From contig DATJJE010000029.1 of NCBI GenBank assembly GCA_035492455.1, forward strand, positions 62,001 to 126,000: a stretch of DNA of 64,000 bases. The letters are read 5' to 3'. Shown here one piece after another: positions 1 to 8,859 of this stretch. The notes under the pieces are model-generated. The model ran no database searches. It was given only the letters and a program-made list of their open reading frames with translations, and was not told the origin of the DNA. The stretch's first letter is position 1; the number at the start of each line of letters is the position of its first letter. The DNA comes from Gp6-AA40 sp035492455. Lineage in GTDB: Bacteria > Acidobacteriota > Vicinamibacteria > Vicinamibacterales > UBA2999. Both the position numbers and the translations under genes were made by a program.

Positions 1-296
1 TTGCCTCGTGGCCACGCTGGGCGACATTTATCGCGGTCACCGTGCTTTGCTCGAAAGTATGGCTGCCGATGGACCGAACGATGGTGTTACCGCTTGTAGG
101 TCCAGTCGATTGGCGTGACCTCTACGTATCAAGTCGTGGGCCATGGATCGACCACGGCCCTTATCTGCTGCAACTCGCCTTAATGCTTCCCGTAGGTGTG
201 CTGTTCTTCTACTGGTGGCACACGCGCGTTGATCAATATGCTGCGGTAGAAGCCACGTACAGGCGCCCACGGCCGCGCCATTCGTCAGCGACGTAA
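1..296 (+). CDS. C-terminal fragment of a membrane protein (5' end outside window)
   Basis: An open frame runs without a stop from base 3 to the TAA at 294-296, giving about 97 residues cut by the left edge. It contains two hydrophobic stretches, one near the left edge and one around residues 60-80 ending in FFYWWH, and then a basic Arg/Pro-rich tail that is probably cytoplasmic. That is the look of the end of a polytopic inner-membrane protein. Family and function cannot be told from this piece. It converges on the next gene, and the two stop codons overlap by 12 bp. Confidence 0.55.
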   Translation, partial: ASWPRWATFIAVTVLCSKVWLPMDRTMVLPLVGPVDWRDLYVSSRGPWIDHGPYLLQLALMLPVGVLFFYWWHTRVDQYAAVEATYRRPRPRHSSAT

Positions 297-2036
297 GTTC
301 GTTCCCGTTCCCACTTTGTCGCCATGCGCCTCCTGCGAGACTGGCGAGCAGCGCCACGCGCCGAAGGAGCCCTGATACACGTTCGTCCACGTGACGTAAC
401 TCCCGAAGTGTTCACGCATGTAGGAAGTGACCGGCGTGAGCCGGTCGTGGTCCCCGACAACCAGGATCGAGGGATCCGTACAAATTGCATGCAGCAGCGA
501 CGGCCGGTACGACGCTGCGAGGAAGCGCTGCAAGTACGGGTTGTGATTTTCGTTCCCCAGCGCGACCGCTCGCAGGACGACGGTCGGGGTATGAAACGGC
601 CGCCACCAGAACTCGGAAGGGAATGAGTCGCCATGCAGCACCAGCATCGAGGGGTGCAGCTGTAAGAGGTCGGCAACCTGCGCATCCACGTCGTTCGCCT
701 GTCTGGCGTTGGCTGCGGCATCTGCACCGGCGAGGAACGCTTGGCCGATCACCAGTCCCATTAGTACTGCGCCGCCGATGATCGCGTTCATTCTTGACGC
801 CGGCCGCGCCAGCGTACGGCACGTCAAGAGTATCGAGAGGATGAGGCAGACCTGCAGAGGAGCGAACAGTCGAAACGGCAGTTCCTTGAACAACACCTCC
901 AAGGCAGCACAGGCGACATAGAAGATTGTCGTTGCGGCGACGGCTGTTGCGGTGCCCCGTCGATCTGCTGTCCGATACACGACCGCGGCTGCAGCCGCAA
1001 CTGTCATCCACGATTCCGAGAAGAGGTGCAGAAAGCCTCCGCCGGTAACTTCGGCCGCGCCGCGTTGCATCAGCAGCATCGCGCGAGTTCGGAAATCCAT
1101 TAAGTGCGGCCACAATTGGAACAACGCGTCCATCCGCGACTGCGAGTGGATCGTCGGGTCGATTCCCCAGAATCGGCGCAGCAGTTCCCAGTCATTCGCC
1201 GTCCAGCCGACCCGAGCACGGAGCGCGGACACGACATCGTCCGGCAGATCGCTGCCCCATTCGAGCAGTCGCCGCGTGGCAAGCCAGTCAAAACGATAAG
1301 CGGCCCAGGCTGGCGACAAGCGGTACATTCCATCGTTGAGGAGATCCAGCGCCACTGCTGCGGCTCCCAGTGTGGCAGCAGCGATGAGCAGTGCTCGCAG
1401 ATAAACCGCGCGCATTTCGCGGGACGACACAACGAGCGGAACCAGCAACCCGATCATCATCAGACCGCCGGCTGTCGCAGAGTCGCTGCGCACGAGCAAT
1501 CCGAGGACGAGCAGTGCAGCAGATGCAGCGAGGACGAATCGTCGTGGCCTCTGACTCGAGAGCTCCATGATCATCGCCAACGCCCCGGCGACGGCAGCGA
1601 GCGTTGCGCTCATGCTGTACTGCATGCCGTCGAACAACGGGATGATGACGATGAGTGCCGCCGCGGTTGACAGGAAGCGGCCGCTCGAGTCGGTCGATAG
1701 TGACCAGGCTTCGGTCAATACAAGCGCCGCTGCGCAGATGATGAGCGCGGCGACAACGACATCCCACGCGTGGATGGGGGTCAGCCGCTGCACGTAAACG
1801 AGGGCCCAGCCGAGCAACGCATGCGGCCAGATGGCGTATCCAGTCGGAACACCGTCGGGCGCGATCAGTCCTTCGAGATCACGCTTGATCGCGACGTCGT
1901 CGTTGGTGAGGTAAGTGGGCGGAGCGACACTCCAGAACAGAACGGCGGACGCTGCTGTCAGCGTCAGGATCGCAACGAACGCGCGCCCGCGAAGACGAGC
2001 GGCCAAGATTTTAGATAAATCCTTTGCCCGCGCCAT
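285..2036 (-). CDS. polytopic membrane protein, GT39/GT-C-like, function unknown
   Basis: This protein of about 583 residues has an N-terminal signal-anchor helix after a basic leader and roughly ten further hydrophobic segments. A hydrophilic, presumably periplasmic, C-terminal domain of about 120 residues follows. This arrangement is typical of lipid-linked-sugar-dependent (GT-C) transferases and related surface-glycan membrane proteins, but no defining catalytic motif is visible, so the activity is inference. The frame also allows a GTG at 2069, 11 codons upstream. I prefer ATG 2036 because an AAGAAGG tract lies about 11 nt before it and because 2069 is only 2 bp from the start of the divergent methyltransferase remnant. 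Its last residues include a GAWRC motif, reminiscent of the Cys-containing tails of the membrane proteins at 23166, 24791 and 52564. Confidence 0.8.
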   Translation of the reverse strand: MARAKDLSKILAARLRGRAFVAILTLTAASAVLFWSVAPPTYLTNDDVAIKRDLEGLIAPDGVPTGYAIWPHALLGWALVYVQRLTPIHAWDVVVAALIICAAALVLTEAWSLSTDSSGRFLSTAAALIVIIPLFDGMQYSMSATLAAVAGALAMIMELSSQRPRRFVLAASAALLVLGLLVRSDSATAGGLMMIGLLVPLVVSSREMRAVYLRALLIAAATLGAAAVALDLLNDGMYRLSPAWAAYRFDWLATRRLLEWGSDLPDDVVSALRARVGWTANDWELLRRFWGIDPTIHSQSRMDALFQLWPHLMDFRTRAMLLMQRGAAEVTGGGFLHLFSESWMTVAAAAAVVYRTADRRGTATAVAATTIFYVACAALEVLFKELPFRLFAPLQVCLILSILLTCRTLARPASRMNAIIGGAVLMGLVIGQAFLAGADAAANARQANDVDAQVADLLQLHPSMLVLHGDSFPSEFWWRPFHTPTVVLRAVALGNENHNPYLQRFLAASYRPSLLHAICTDPSILVVGDHDRLTPVTSYMREHFGSYVTWTNVYQGSFGAWRCSPVSQEAHGDKVGTGTNLRR

Positions 2037-2071
2037 TCTTACATGCACCTTCTTCCGCGCCCCAATCACGC

Positions 2072-2370
2072 ATGAAGTTCGTTCGTCTCCTTCCGCCAGG
2101 GCAATGGTGCCTGCACGAGGCCGTCTACGAAGTCATCGACAGGTTCAATCATCGCGGTAAGACATTCATCGAGGTAGGCGTCGGGGCCGGTGTGCTGTCC
2201 CGGCCGCTGTGTCCGTCGCGGTTCCCGTCGCCAATCTGCTGTTCCGGGCGGGCAACCTGCTGTTAAGACTTGGCGGCGAAGGCAGAAAAACGCAGCTGTC
2301 GAAAATCGATCAGACGAAAACGAGTGGAATCCGCGAGCTTCCTTTGAAGCCGGTTTTTCCCTTGGTCTGA
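2072..2370 (+). pseudogene. remnant of a SAM-dependent methyltransferase
   Basis: From ATG 2072 about 43 codons read as a methyltransferase N-terminus ending in the SAM motif I sequence FIEVGVGAGVLS. The frame then runs into unlike sequence and stops. In another frame (2209-2370) a typical methyltransferase C-terminus follows, ending in LPLKPVFPLV and a TGA. The central part of the domain, well over 100 residues, is missing and the two halves are out of frame. The gene is therefore deleted and frameshifted. It diverges from the membrane protein at 285-2036. Confidence 0.7.
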
Positions 2371-2403
2371 CGATGGTTGCGTTTGGCCGGACACCCGCGC
2401 GCC

Positions 2404-2991
2404 CTAGCGAGCCTGCTGCACAAGTCCTTTACGTTCCAGGAGTCGCCAGATGTCATCGGCGCACGTTTGCGCATCGCAATTGGTCGTCTGCAGGACGATG
2501 TCCGGCGAGGAAGGCGGCTCGTATGGATCGTCGATGCCCGTCAGCCCCTTGACTTCGCCGCGGCGAGCTTTCGCATACAGGCCTTTTGTGTCACGTCGCT
2601 CGCACTCCTCGAGCGGCGTCGCCACATACACCAGGACGAACGAATCGGGTCCGACCTGCTGTTTCACCTCGTTGCGCGTTGCCTCGTAGGGGCTAACCAC
2701 CGCGCAGATCACGACGCCGTCGTGGCGCACGATTTCGGACGCGACGAAGCCGATGCGACGGATGTTGGTGTCGCGATCTTCCTTCGAGAAGCCCAGCCCC
2801 TTCGACAGATGCGTGCGAACGACGTCTCCGTCCAGCAGTGTGACGGTCCGGCTACGCGATTCGAGGCGCCGCGCCAGAATGCCTGCGATAGTCGATTTGC
2901 CGGCGCCGCTCAACCCGGTGAGCCAGACACATACGCCGCGCCGCGTCACCGCATCTACTTCCCGCTCCTGCGAAGCCGGCGCGTGCGCCAT
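2404..2991 (-). CDS. cysC: adenylylsulfate kinase (APS kinase)
   Basis: This cytoplasmic enzyme phosphorylates adenosine 5'-phosphosulfate with ATP to give PAPS, the sulfate donor of sulfotransferases. At 195 residues it has the usual stand-alone length. Visible motifs are the P-loop GLSGAGKST (26-34), the DGD motif (54-56) and the APS-binding stretch FSKEDRDTNIRR (68-79). The start overlaps the end of the upstream dioxygenase gene by 37 nt. GTG at residue 15 would remove the overlap and still precede the P-loop. No sulfurylase (CysD/CysN or Sat) lies in the window. A PAPS-type sulfotransferase at 27513-28277 is the likely consumer, so this gene probably supports glycan sulfation rather than only cysteine synthesis. 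Confidence 0.95.
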   Translation of the reverse strand: MAHAPASQEREVDAVTRRGVCVWLTGLSGAGKSTIAGILARRLESRSRTVTLLDGDVVRTHLSKGLGFSKEDRDTNIRRIGFVASEIVRHDGVVICAVVSPYEATRNEVKQQVGPDSFVLVYVATPLEECERRDTKGLYAKARRGEVKGLTGIDDPYEPPSSPDIVLQTTNCDAQTCADDIWRLLERKGLVQQAR

Positions 2992-3773
2992 TCCATGACG
3001 GATGCCGCCGGAGCAGACTCGTAGCCGAGCAGACGTGCGAGCGCGGGATCATCGCTGTAGCGGCCGTTCAGCGCGGAGGGAAGCGAAATCTGCTGCGCAA
3101 TGATGGGGACTGAAAACACATTATTTACAGCGCGCCTGATGCGGCCGGATCGATTTTCACCGGCACGGTGAAACAACATTGCGTCAAACACCAGGAAGGA
3201 ACCCGGTTGCGCGTCGACCGAGATTTCCAGCGACGCCGCGACCTCGGCGGACGGGAACTGCTCCGCGTGATGCGAGCCGGGGATCACCAGCGTGGCGCCG
3301 GTATCACTGCGGAACGGATCGATGCAGAACAATGCGCCGATCGCGAGTGGCCGGCTCGAGACGAAATGTTGATACGGGAGATCGCGGTGGTAGGCACGCT
3401 GCGTGTGGCCCTGTGACGGCGGATTGATCACGCCGTTCTGCTGCATGAGCACAACATAGTCACCGAGCAACATTCGTACAAGTTCCAGCAGCGGAGGATG
3501 CGTCGCCAGTTTCAGAAACGCCGCTTCATCAACCAGCGGACACCGCGCGGTAAATCCATCGCCGATCTGCTGGAGACGATCGCTGCCGAATTCCTCGGCC
3601 TGACGACGAAGCACGTCATCAAGCCGCGCGCCGAAATCCGATGTGTCGTGGTCATCGAACGCGCCGTGGAGCACTGAATAGCCGGCAAGTCGAATCCGCT
3701 CGGCGTGTGCGGCAAGGCCGTCTATCGCCGCCGCCTGCTCCTTGACGCCGTAGCTCTTCAACGTGTCGACCAT
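2955..3773 (-). CDS. phytanoyl-CoA dioxygenase (PhyH) family protein
   Basis: This is a 272-residue protein of the Fe(II)/2-oxoglutarate-dependent PhyH family. The metal-binding triad is visible as H129-x-D131 (in YHRDLP) and H202 (LFHRAGEN). R211 or R214 is the likely 2-oxoglutarate-binding arginine. PhyH-family enzymes hydroxylate many small molecules, so the substrate is unknown. In this setting a sugar or lipid precursor is plausible but is inference. The open frame extends upstream to 3842, but ATG 3773 begins the homologous part and leaves room for a divergent promoter before the gene at 3841. The gene precedes cysC and overlaps it, so the two are probably co-transcribed. Confidence 0.85.
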   Translation of the reverse strand: MVDTLKSYGVKEQAAAIDGLAAHAERIRLAGYSVLHGAFDDHDTSDFGARLDDVLRRQAEEFGSDRLQQIGDGFTARCPLVDEAAFLKLATHPPLLELVRMLLGDYVVLMQQNGVINPPSQGHTQRAYHRDLPYQHFVSSRPLAIGALFCIDPFRSDTGATLVIPGSHHAEQFPSAEVAASLEISVDAQPGSFLVFDAMLFHRAGENRSGRIRRAVNNVFSVPIIAQQISLPSALNGRYSDDPALARLLGYESAPAASVMEWRTRRLRRSGK

Positions 3774-3840
3774 GTGTGTGGACCGCCGACGATGGTACCA
3801 CGTGATAACATTCGCGCTCCACGCTGCTCCAGCTCCATGC

Positions 3841-4533
3841 ATGCCAGCTAAGCGGATTGCGATTGTTCAATCGAGCTATATCCCGTGGAAGGGCTATTTC
3901 GACCTGATCCGAAGCGTGGACGCGTTCATCCTCCTGGACAACGTGCAGTTCACACGCCGGGACTGGCGCAGCAGGAACAAGATCAAGACGCACCAAGGCG
4001 TTGCCTGGCTGTCGATTCCCGTGCACACACGCGGGCGCTACACACAGTTGATTGAGGAGACCACCACCTCCGATCCGGCGTGGGGCCGGCGTCACTGGCA
4101 AATTCTTCGCGCGAACTACGCGAAGACCCCGTACTTCGATCGCTACGCCGACCGGTTCGCCTCGTTATATGAGAATCCGTCGGAACGTTTGAGCGAGGTG
4201 AACTACGCGTTCATCGCCGCGATCTGCGACATGGCAGGCATCAAGACGCCGATCATGTGGTCGGACCAGTACCAGGCGCGGGAGACAGCCAGCGAGCGGC
4301 TGATTGATCTCTGCCTGGCCGCCGGTGGGACGCGGTACCTCTCAGGTCCCAACGCGAAGGATTATCTCGACGTCGCCGCTTTCGAGGCCGCCGGCATCGC
4401 CGTGGAATTTGCCGATTACTCCGGGTACCCTGAATATCCGCAGCCGCACGGCCCATTCGAACACCACGTAAGCGTGCTCGATCTGCTTTTCTGTACAGGG
4501 CCGCGAGCGCTCGATTTCATGAAAACGCTGTGA
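3841..4533 (+). CDS. WbqC-like family protein
   Basis: This 230-residue protein has the WbqC-family look: an N-terminal IAIVQSSYIPWKGYFDLI stretch, then LDNVQFTRRDWRSRN and a C-terminal PHGPFEHHVSVLDLLF. WbqC-like proteins are recurrent in O-antigen and glycosylation loci, and their biochemical role is not firmly established. ATG 3841 starts just before the conserved region; reading from 3763 would add an unrelated 26-residue leader. The stop overlaps the next gene's GTG by 4 nt, so it heads the plus-strand cassette that ends at 12752. Confidence 0.85.
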   Translation: MPAKRIAIVQSSYIPWKGYFDLIRSVDAFILLDNVQFTRRDWRSRNKIKTHQGVAWLSIPVHTRGRYTQLIEETTTSDPAWGRRHWQILRANYAKTPYFDRYADRFASLYENPSERLSEVNYAFIAAICDMAGIKTPIMWSDQYQARETASERLIDLCLAAGGTRYLSGPNAKDYLDVAAFEAAGIAVEFADYSGYPEYPQPHGPFEHHVSVLDLLFCTGPRALDFMKTL

Positions 4534-5477
4534 CCGTCCGTCTTTCTGTGGTGACGTCGCTCTACAAGTCCGCTGAGTTCGTCGGCGAGTTCTATCGCCG
4601 CGCGGCGGACGCGGCGGCGAGACTGACCCCCGACTGGGAGATTGTCATGGTGAACGACGGGTCGCCTGACAACTCTCTCGAGCGTGCCATCGAATTGCAC
4701 CGGCGCGATCCGCGCGTGCGTATTGTGGATCTGTCGAGAAACTTCGGCCACCACAAGGCGCTCATGACGGGACTTCTGCATTCGCGCGGCGACATCGTAT
4801 TCCTCATCGACGCGGATCTCGAAGAGGATCCCGCGTGGCTGTCGACGTTCTATGAAGCCATGCAGGCGACACGTGCGGATGTTATCTACGGTGTGCAGCG
4901 GTCGCGCAAGGGTGGCTGGCTCGAACGGGCGACAGGGGCGTTCTTCTACGGCATTTTCAATAAGCTGCTGACGTTTCCGTTTCCGAGAAATGTGGTCACG
5001 GCGAGATTGATGACGCGCCGCTATGTCAACGCGCTGGTGCAGCACCAGGATCGCGAGATCAATCTCGCGGGACTCTGGGTGATCACGGGGTTCGACCAGC
5101 GCGCGCTCGACGTCAACAAGGGAAAGCGCGGCGGCTCTTCGTACGGTATGCGGCGCCGCATATCGGTCTTCGTCAATGCGATTACGTCATTCAGCAACCG
5201 GCCGCTGCTCTATATTTTTCAACTCGGCATATGCGTAATCCTGATCTCCATCGTGGCGGGCCTCGTGTTGGTCTACAAGAGCTTTACGGGTGGCATCGGT
5301 GTGCCCGGCTGGGCGTCGATCATGGTGTCGATCTGGTTCCTGGGCGGCGTGACGATTTTTTGCGTGGGCGTGCTCGGCATCTATCTGGCGAAGGTGTTCA
5401 CCGAAACGAAGAATCGGCCCTATACCGTCGTACGCCACGTCTACGAACCCGCGGAGGATTCATCCGGTGAACGTTGA
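4530..5477 (+). CDS. family 2 glycosyltransferase with C-terminal membrane helices (DPM1/GtrB/ArnC type)
   Basis: This 315-residue GT-A protein has the nucleotide-binding motif VNDGSPDNS (41-49) and the metal-binding DADLEED (94-100). Two hydrophobic helices follow at about 227-250 and 265-290. This is the layout of polyprenyl-phosphate glycosyltransferases, which load a sugar onto undecaprenyl phosphate at the inner membrane. The donor sugar is unknown, though the nearby WecE-type aminotransferase suggests an amino-deoxy sugar. Start GTG 4530 overlaps the previous stop, and the gene overlaps the following methyltransferase by 11 nt. Confidence 0.9.
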   Translation: MTVRLSVVTSLYKSAEFVGEFYRRAADAAARLTPDWEIVMVNDGSPDNSLERAIELHRRDPRVRIVDLSRNFGHHKALMTGLLHSRGDIVFLIDADLEEDPAWLSTFYEAMQATRADVIYGVQRSRKGGWLERATGAFFYGIFNKLLTFPFPRNVVTARLMTRRYVNALVQHQDREINLAGLWVITGFDQRALDVNKGKRGGSSYGMRRRISVFVNAITSFSNRPLLYIFQLGICVILISIVAGLVLVYKSFTGGIGVPGWASIMVSIWFLGGVTIFCVGVLGIYLAKVFTETKNRPYTVVRHVYEPAEDSSGER

Positions 5478-6090
5478 CCTGCTTCGCGAGCAGTCGCGTC
5501 AGTACTACGAGGCGAAGCTGCGAGAGCACGGTCCGTCGCCGCGCGGTGTCGACTGGAATTCGCAGGAATCGCAGGAGGTGCGCTTCCGGCAGCTTGCACG
5601 GTTGTTCGAGGACGAGGCACATGCCACGGTGCTCGACTACGGATGCGGGTTCGGGGCACTCGCAGCGTATCTTCGAAGCCGCGGTCACCAGGGCGTGTAT
5701 GCCGGCTTTGACGTGAGTCCGCAGATGATTGAGGCGGGGAGGCGATTTCTTGGGGCGTATTCCGGCTGCAGTCTGACCGCAGACCGCGCCACCATTTCGC
5801 CGGCGGACTATGTCGTGGCAAGCGGGCTGTTCAACGTGAGGATGGAGGCGTCCGATGCCGCGTGGCGCGAATATATCGTCACGGTGCTCGAGGACATGCG
5901 GCGATTGAGCGTGCGCGGCTTCGGCTTCAACGTACTGACAAGTCATTCCGATCCTGAACGACGACGCGACTATTTGTACTATGCCGATCCCGTTGAGTGG
6001 TTCGAGCACTGCCGTCGTAACTATTCACGTCAGGTCGCACTGCTGCACGATTACGGTCTGTTTGAGTTCACTGTACTTGTCAGGTTGTAG
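5467..6090 (+). CDS. class I SAM-dependent methyltransferase
   Basis: This is a 207-residue cytoplasmic methyltransferase. SAM motif I is VLDYGCGFG (55-63) and the acidic residue ending strand 2 lies in FDVSPQM. The family transfers a methyl group from SAM. In this context the acceptor is probably a sugar or sugar nucleotide, but nothing in the sequence fixes it. Start GTG 5467 sits inside the end of the upstream glycosyltransferase gene, and a 6-nt gap leads to the acetyltransferase. Confidence 0.88.
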   Translation: MNVDLLREQSRQYYEAKLREHGPSPRGVDWNSQESQEVRFRQLARLFEDEAHATVLDYGCGFGALAAYLRSRGHQGVYAGFDVSPQMIEAGRRFLGAYSGCSLTADRATISPADYVVASGLFNVRMEASDAAWREYIVTVLEDMRRLSVRGFGFNVLTSHSDPERRRDYLYYADPVEWFEHCRRNYSRQVALLHDYGLFEFTVLVRL

Positions 6091-6096
6091 GAGGAG

Positions 6097-6753
6097 ATGG
6101 CACAGCTGGTGATTTTCGGAGCTGGCGATATCGCCAGGCTGGCGCATTTCTACTTTCGTACGGACAGCCCGCATCAGGTCGCCGCCTTTGTCGTGGACGC
6201 CGCTTTCAAGAATGGCGACACGTTCGATGGGCTGCCTTTGGTCAGCTTCGAAGAGGCAATCAACCGCTACCCACCTGCTGATTACGAAGCGTTCGTGGCA
6301 ATCAGCTACGCGCAGATGAACCGTCTCCGGCGCGCGAAATACGAACAGATGCGCGCCGCCGGCTATCGCTGCGTCACCTACCTCAGCTCGCGTTGTACCT
6401 ATCTCGCCAGTCCTCCGGGGCAGAACTGTTTCATCCTCGAGGACAACACGGTTCAACCGTTCGTCACGATAGGCAACAATGTGACGTTGTGGAGCGGCAA
6501 TCACATCGGCCATGACTCGGTGATCGAGGATCACTGCTTCATCTCGTCGCATGTTGTCGTCTCTGGCCACGTACGGGTCGGGAGCGGCAGCTTTCTCGGC
6601 GTGAATGCGACGTTGCGAAATTCGATCACGATCGCCCCAGAGTCGCTGATTGCCGCCGGCGCGGTGGTGATGAAGAGCACAGTGGCGAAAGGCGTGTACT
6701 ACCCGGAACGAGCGAAGCGCGCACCTAAATCGAGCGACGAGATCGATTTGTGA
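6097..6753 (+). CDS. NeuD/PglD-like sugar O- or N-acetyltransferase
   Basis: This 218-residue protein has an N-terminal Rossmann-like segment (VIFGAGDIARL, residues 5-15) that binds the sugar nucleotide in PglD/NeuD enzymes. A left-handed beta-helix with degenerate hexapeptide repeats follows from about 105 to 200 (IGNNVTLWSGNHIGHDSVI and onward). Such enzymes acetylate amino sugars or sialic acids from acetyl-CoA. The WecE-type aminotransferase two genes downstream makes a 4-amino sugar a plausible substrate. The Shine-Dalgarno AGGAGG lies only 2 nt before ATG 6097, an unusually tight spacing. Confidence 0.88.
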   Translation: MAQLVIFGAGDIARLAHFYFRTDSPHQVAAFVVDAAFKNGDTFDGLPLVSFEEAINRYPPADYEAFVAISYAQMNRLRRAKYEQMRAAGYRCVTYLSSRCTYLASPPGQNCFILEDNTVQPFVTIGNNVTLWSGNHIGHDSVIEDHCFISSHVVVSGHVRVGSGSFLGVNATLRNSITIAPESLIAAGAVVMKSTVAKGVYYPERAKRAPKSSDEIDL

Positions 6754-7676
6754 CCGGGACGTGGGTGCGTCTCGGACGATTGGAATTCGACATGTCGCGC
6801 GCGGCGGCGTGGGCCGGTTCGCACGCGGCCTTGGCGGTTCCTGAGCCGCTCGGCGATGGCCGATGGAACCTGTTTCTGAGCATCCGCGACCTGCAAGGCC
6901 GTGCGCGCATTGGCCGGACCGTGCTGACGCTCGACCCGGCGCCCGCGCTGTCACCTCTCGATCCCGATCCCGTTCTCGAACTCGGAGAGCGCGGCACGTT
7001 CGACGACAATGGCATCGTCGGCTCGTGTCTGACGCACGTCGGCGATCGCCGGTACCTGTTCTATTCGGGTTGGAATCGCGGCGTGACGGTTCCGTTTTAC
7101 CTTGGAGCAGGACTCGCCATCAGCGACGGCACAGGTCCGTTCCGTCGAGTTTCGCGTGCGCCGGTACTGGCGTTGGTGGACGAAGAACCATTCCTGACCG
7201 CGTCCCCGTTCGTGCTCCATGAGGGCGCCCGATGGCGAATGTGGTACATCTCGGGCACCGGTTGGATGGCCGAAGGTTCGGCCCTCGAGCCTTGTTACAA
7301 CATCCGCTATACGGAATCGGCCGATGGCATCCACTGGGATCGTCCGGGCCGGACTTGCGTCGATTACAGACCCGGCGAACACGCCATCGCGCGACCGTGG
7401 GTGATCCGCGATGCGGATCGGTACCGGATGTGGTTTGCTGTTCGAGGCGTTCGCTATCGCATCGGGTATGCCGAATCGACGGACGGGACTATGTGGACGC
7501 GCGCGGACGATATTGGTGGCCTGTTGCCATCCGGCGACGGGTGGGATAGCGACATGGTCGAGTACCCGTGCGTGATTGATTACCACGGTCGCCGCTACAT
7601 GCTGTACAACGGCAACGACTACGGGAAGACCGGTGTTGGCATCGCGGTCTGGCAACCTGCGCGGGAGGGCCGGTGA
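6750..7676 (+). CDS. glycosidase-like five-bladed beta-propeller protein (GH32/43/130-like)
   Basis: This 308-residue protein shows the repeating blade signature of GH43/GH32/GH130-type propellers. Examples are RYTESADGIHWDRPGR (around residue 190), YAESTDGTMWTRADD (around 245), and the blade cores RMWYISGTGW, RMWFAVRG and YMLYNGNDYGKT. No signal peptide is present, so it would act in the cytoplasm. Homologous propellers hydrolyse or phosphorolyse glycosides. The catalytic acids cannot be assigned with confidence, and a sugar-binding or non-hydrolytic role is possible. It is translationally coupled on both sides (GTG 6750 in the preceding stop, and its stop in the next GTG). Confidence 0.75.
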   Translation: MTGTWVRLGRLEFDMSRAAAWAGSHAALAVPEPLGDGRWNLFLSIRDLQGRARIGRTVLTLDPAPALSPLDPDPVLELGERGTFDDNGIVGSCLTHVGDRRYLFYSGWNRGVTVPFYLGAGLAISDGTGPFRRVSRAPVLALVDEEPFLTASPFVLHEGARWRMWYISGTGWMAEGSALEPCYNIRYTESADGIHWDRPGRTCVDYRPGEHAIARPWVIRDADRYRMWFAVRGVRYRIGYAESTDGTMWTRADDIGGLLPSGDGWDSDMVEYPCVIDYHGRRYMLYNGNDYGKTGVGIAVWQPAREGR

Positions 7677-8812
7677 CGACAATTCCATTCAATCGCCCGC
7701 ACCTGACCGGCCGCGAGTTCATGTATATCTCCGAGGCAGTCGCGGGTGGACAGCTCGCGGGCAACGGACAATTCACGCAGCGGTGCTACGCGTGGCTCGA
7801 GCGCGAGCTTGCGTGTCCGCGGGCGCTGCTCACGCACTCCTGCACGGCGGCTCTGGAGATGGCGGCGCTTCTGCTGGATCTCCAACCCGGCGACGAGATC
7901 ATCATGCCGTCGTTTACCTTCGTGTCGACGGCGAATGCGTTCGTGCTGCGGGGCGCTCGTCCGGTCTTCGTTGACATTCACCCCGACACTCTGAACATCG
8001 ATGAGTCGCTGATTGAGGCGGCGATTACGGATCGCACGCGCGCGATCGTGCCGGTCCACTACGGCGGCGTCGCGTGCGACATGGACGCCATCATGGACAT
8101 CGCACGGCGTCACAATCTCTTTGTCGTGGAGGATGCGGCGCAGGGGTTCCTCGCGCGCTATCGTGACCGGCCGCTGGGATCGATCGGCCACATGGCGGCG
8201 CTCAGCTTTCATGAAACGAAGAACGTGATTTCCGGCGAGGGCGGCGCGCTGCTGATCAACGACGATCGCTTCCGCGCGCGTGCCGAAATCATGTGGGAGA
8301 AGGGCACCAATCGATCGCAGTTCCTGCGTGGCGAGGTGAACAAATACACGTGGGTAGACATCGGGTCGTCATTCCTGCCCGGTGAATTGATCGCCGCGTT
8401 TCTGTGGGCGCAGCTCGAGTCGGCGCACGAGATGACGAGCGAACGACTGCGGCTGTGGCAGCGCTACGCCGACGAGTGCGCGGCCCTGCCGCCCCTCGGC
8501 GTGCGGTGTCCGGTCGTGCCCGACTATGCCGCGCACAACGCGCACCTGTTCTATCTGCTCCTCCCTGACGGCGTCTCGCGCCCGGCGGTGTTGACGGATC
8601 TGAACAACCGCGGCGTGAACGCGATCTTCCATTACGTACCGCTGCATGACTCGCCCGGCGGCCGACGCTACGGGCGCACCGGCAGCCGCATGGACGTGAC
8701 GACGGATCTCAGCGGCCGTCTGATTCGGCTGCCGATTTGGGTCGGATTGCAGCCGGCGGATGTCGATCGAGTGGTCGGGTCCGTGACCGAATCGCTGATG
8801 CAGTACGTCTGA
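7673..8812 (+). CDS. wecE: dTDP-4-amino-4,6-dideoxygalactose transaminase (WecE/RffA type)
   Basis: This is a 379-residue PLP-dependent sugar aminotransferase of the DegT/DnrJ/EryC1 fold. The Schiff-base lysine is K183 in SFHETKN, the version characteristic of WecE/RffA, and the PLP-pairing aspartate is in VVEDAAQ (about 154). WecE converts dTDP-4-keto-6-deoxyglucose to dTDP-Fuc4N with glutamate. This supplies an amino sugar the NeuD-like protein at 6097 could acetylate. The dTDP-glucose synthase and dehydratase (RmlA/RmlB) are not in the window. The last codons are followed by a probable promoter for the next gene. Confidence 0.88.
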   Translation: MTTIPFNRPHLTGREFMYISEAVAGGQLAGNGQFTQRCYAWLERELACPRALLTHSCTAALEMAALLLDLQPGDEIIMPSFTFVSTANAFVLRGARPVFVDIHPDTLNIDESLIEAAITDRTRAIVPVHYGGVACDMDAIMDIARRHNLFVVEDAAQGFLARYRDRPLGSIGHMAALSFHETKNVISGEGGALLINDDRFRARAEIMWEKGTNRSQFLRGEVNKYTWVDIGSSFLPGELIAAFLWAQLESAHEMTSERLRLWQRYADECAALPPLGVRCPVVPDYAAHNAHLFYLLLPDGVSRPAVLTDLNNRGVNAIFHYVPLHDSPGGRRYGRTGSRMDVTTDLSGRLIRLPIWVGLQPADVDRVVGSVTESLMQYV

Positions 8813-8830
8813 TCGCGATTCGCGGAACCC

Positions 8831-8859
8831 TTGACAGGGCATAGGCTTCCGGGGACGAT
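8831..8859 (+). promoter_or_regulatory. candidate sigma-70-type promoter for the 8885 gene
   Basis: A consensus -35 box TTGACA at 8831-8836 is followed by 17 bp and then GACGAT at 8854-8859, a weak -10. It lies in one of the few intergenic gaps of this cassette (8813-8884), 25 bp before ATG 8885. It would let the second half of the cassette be expressed separately. Confidence 0.5.
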
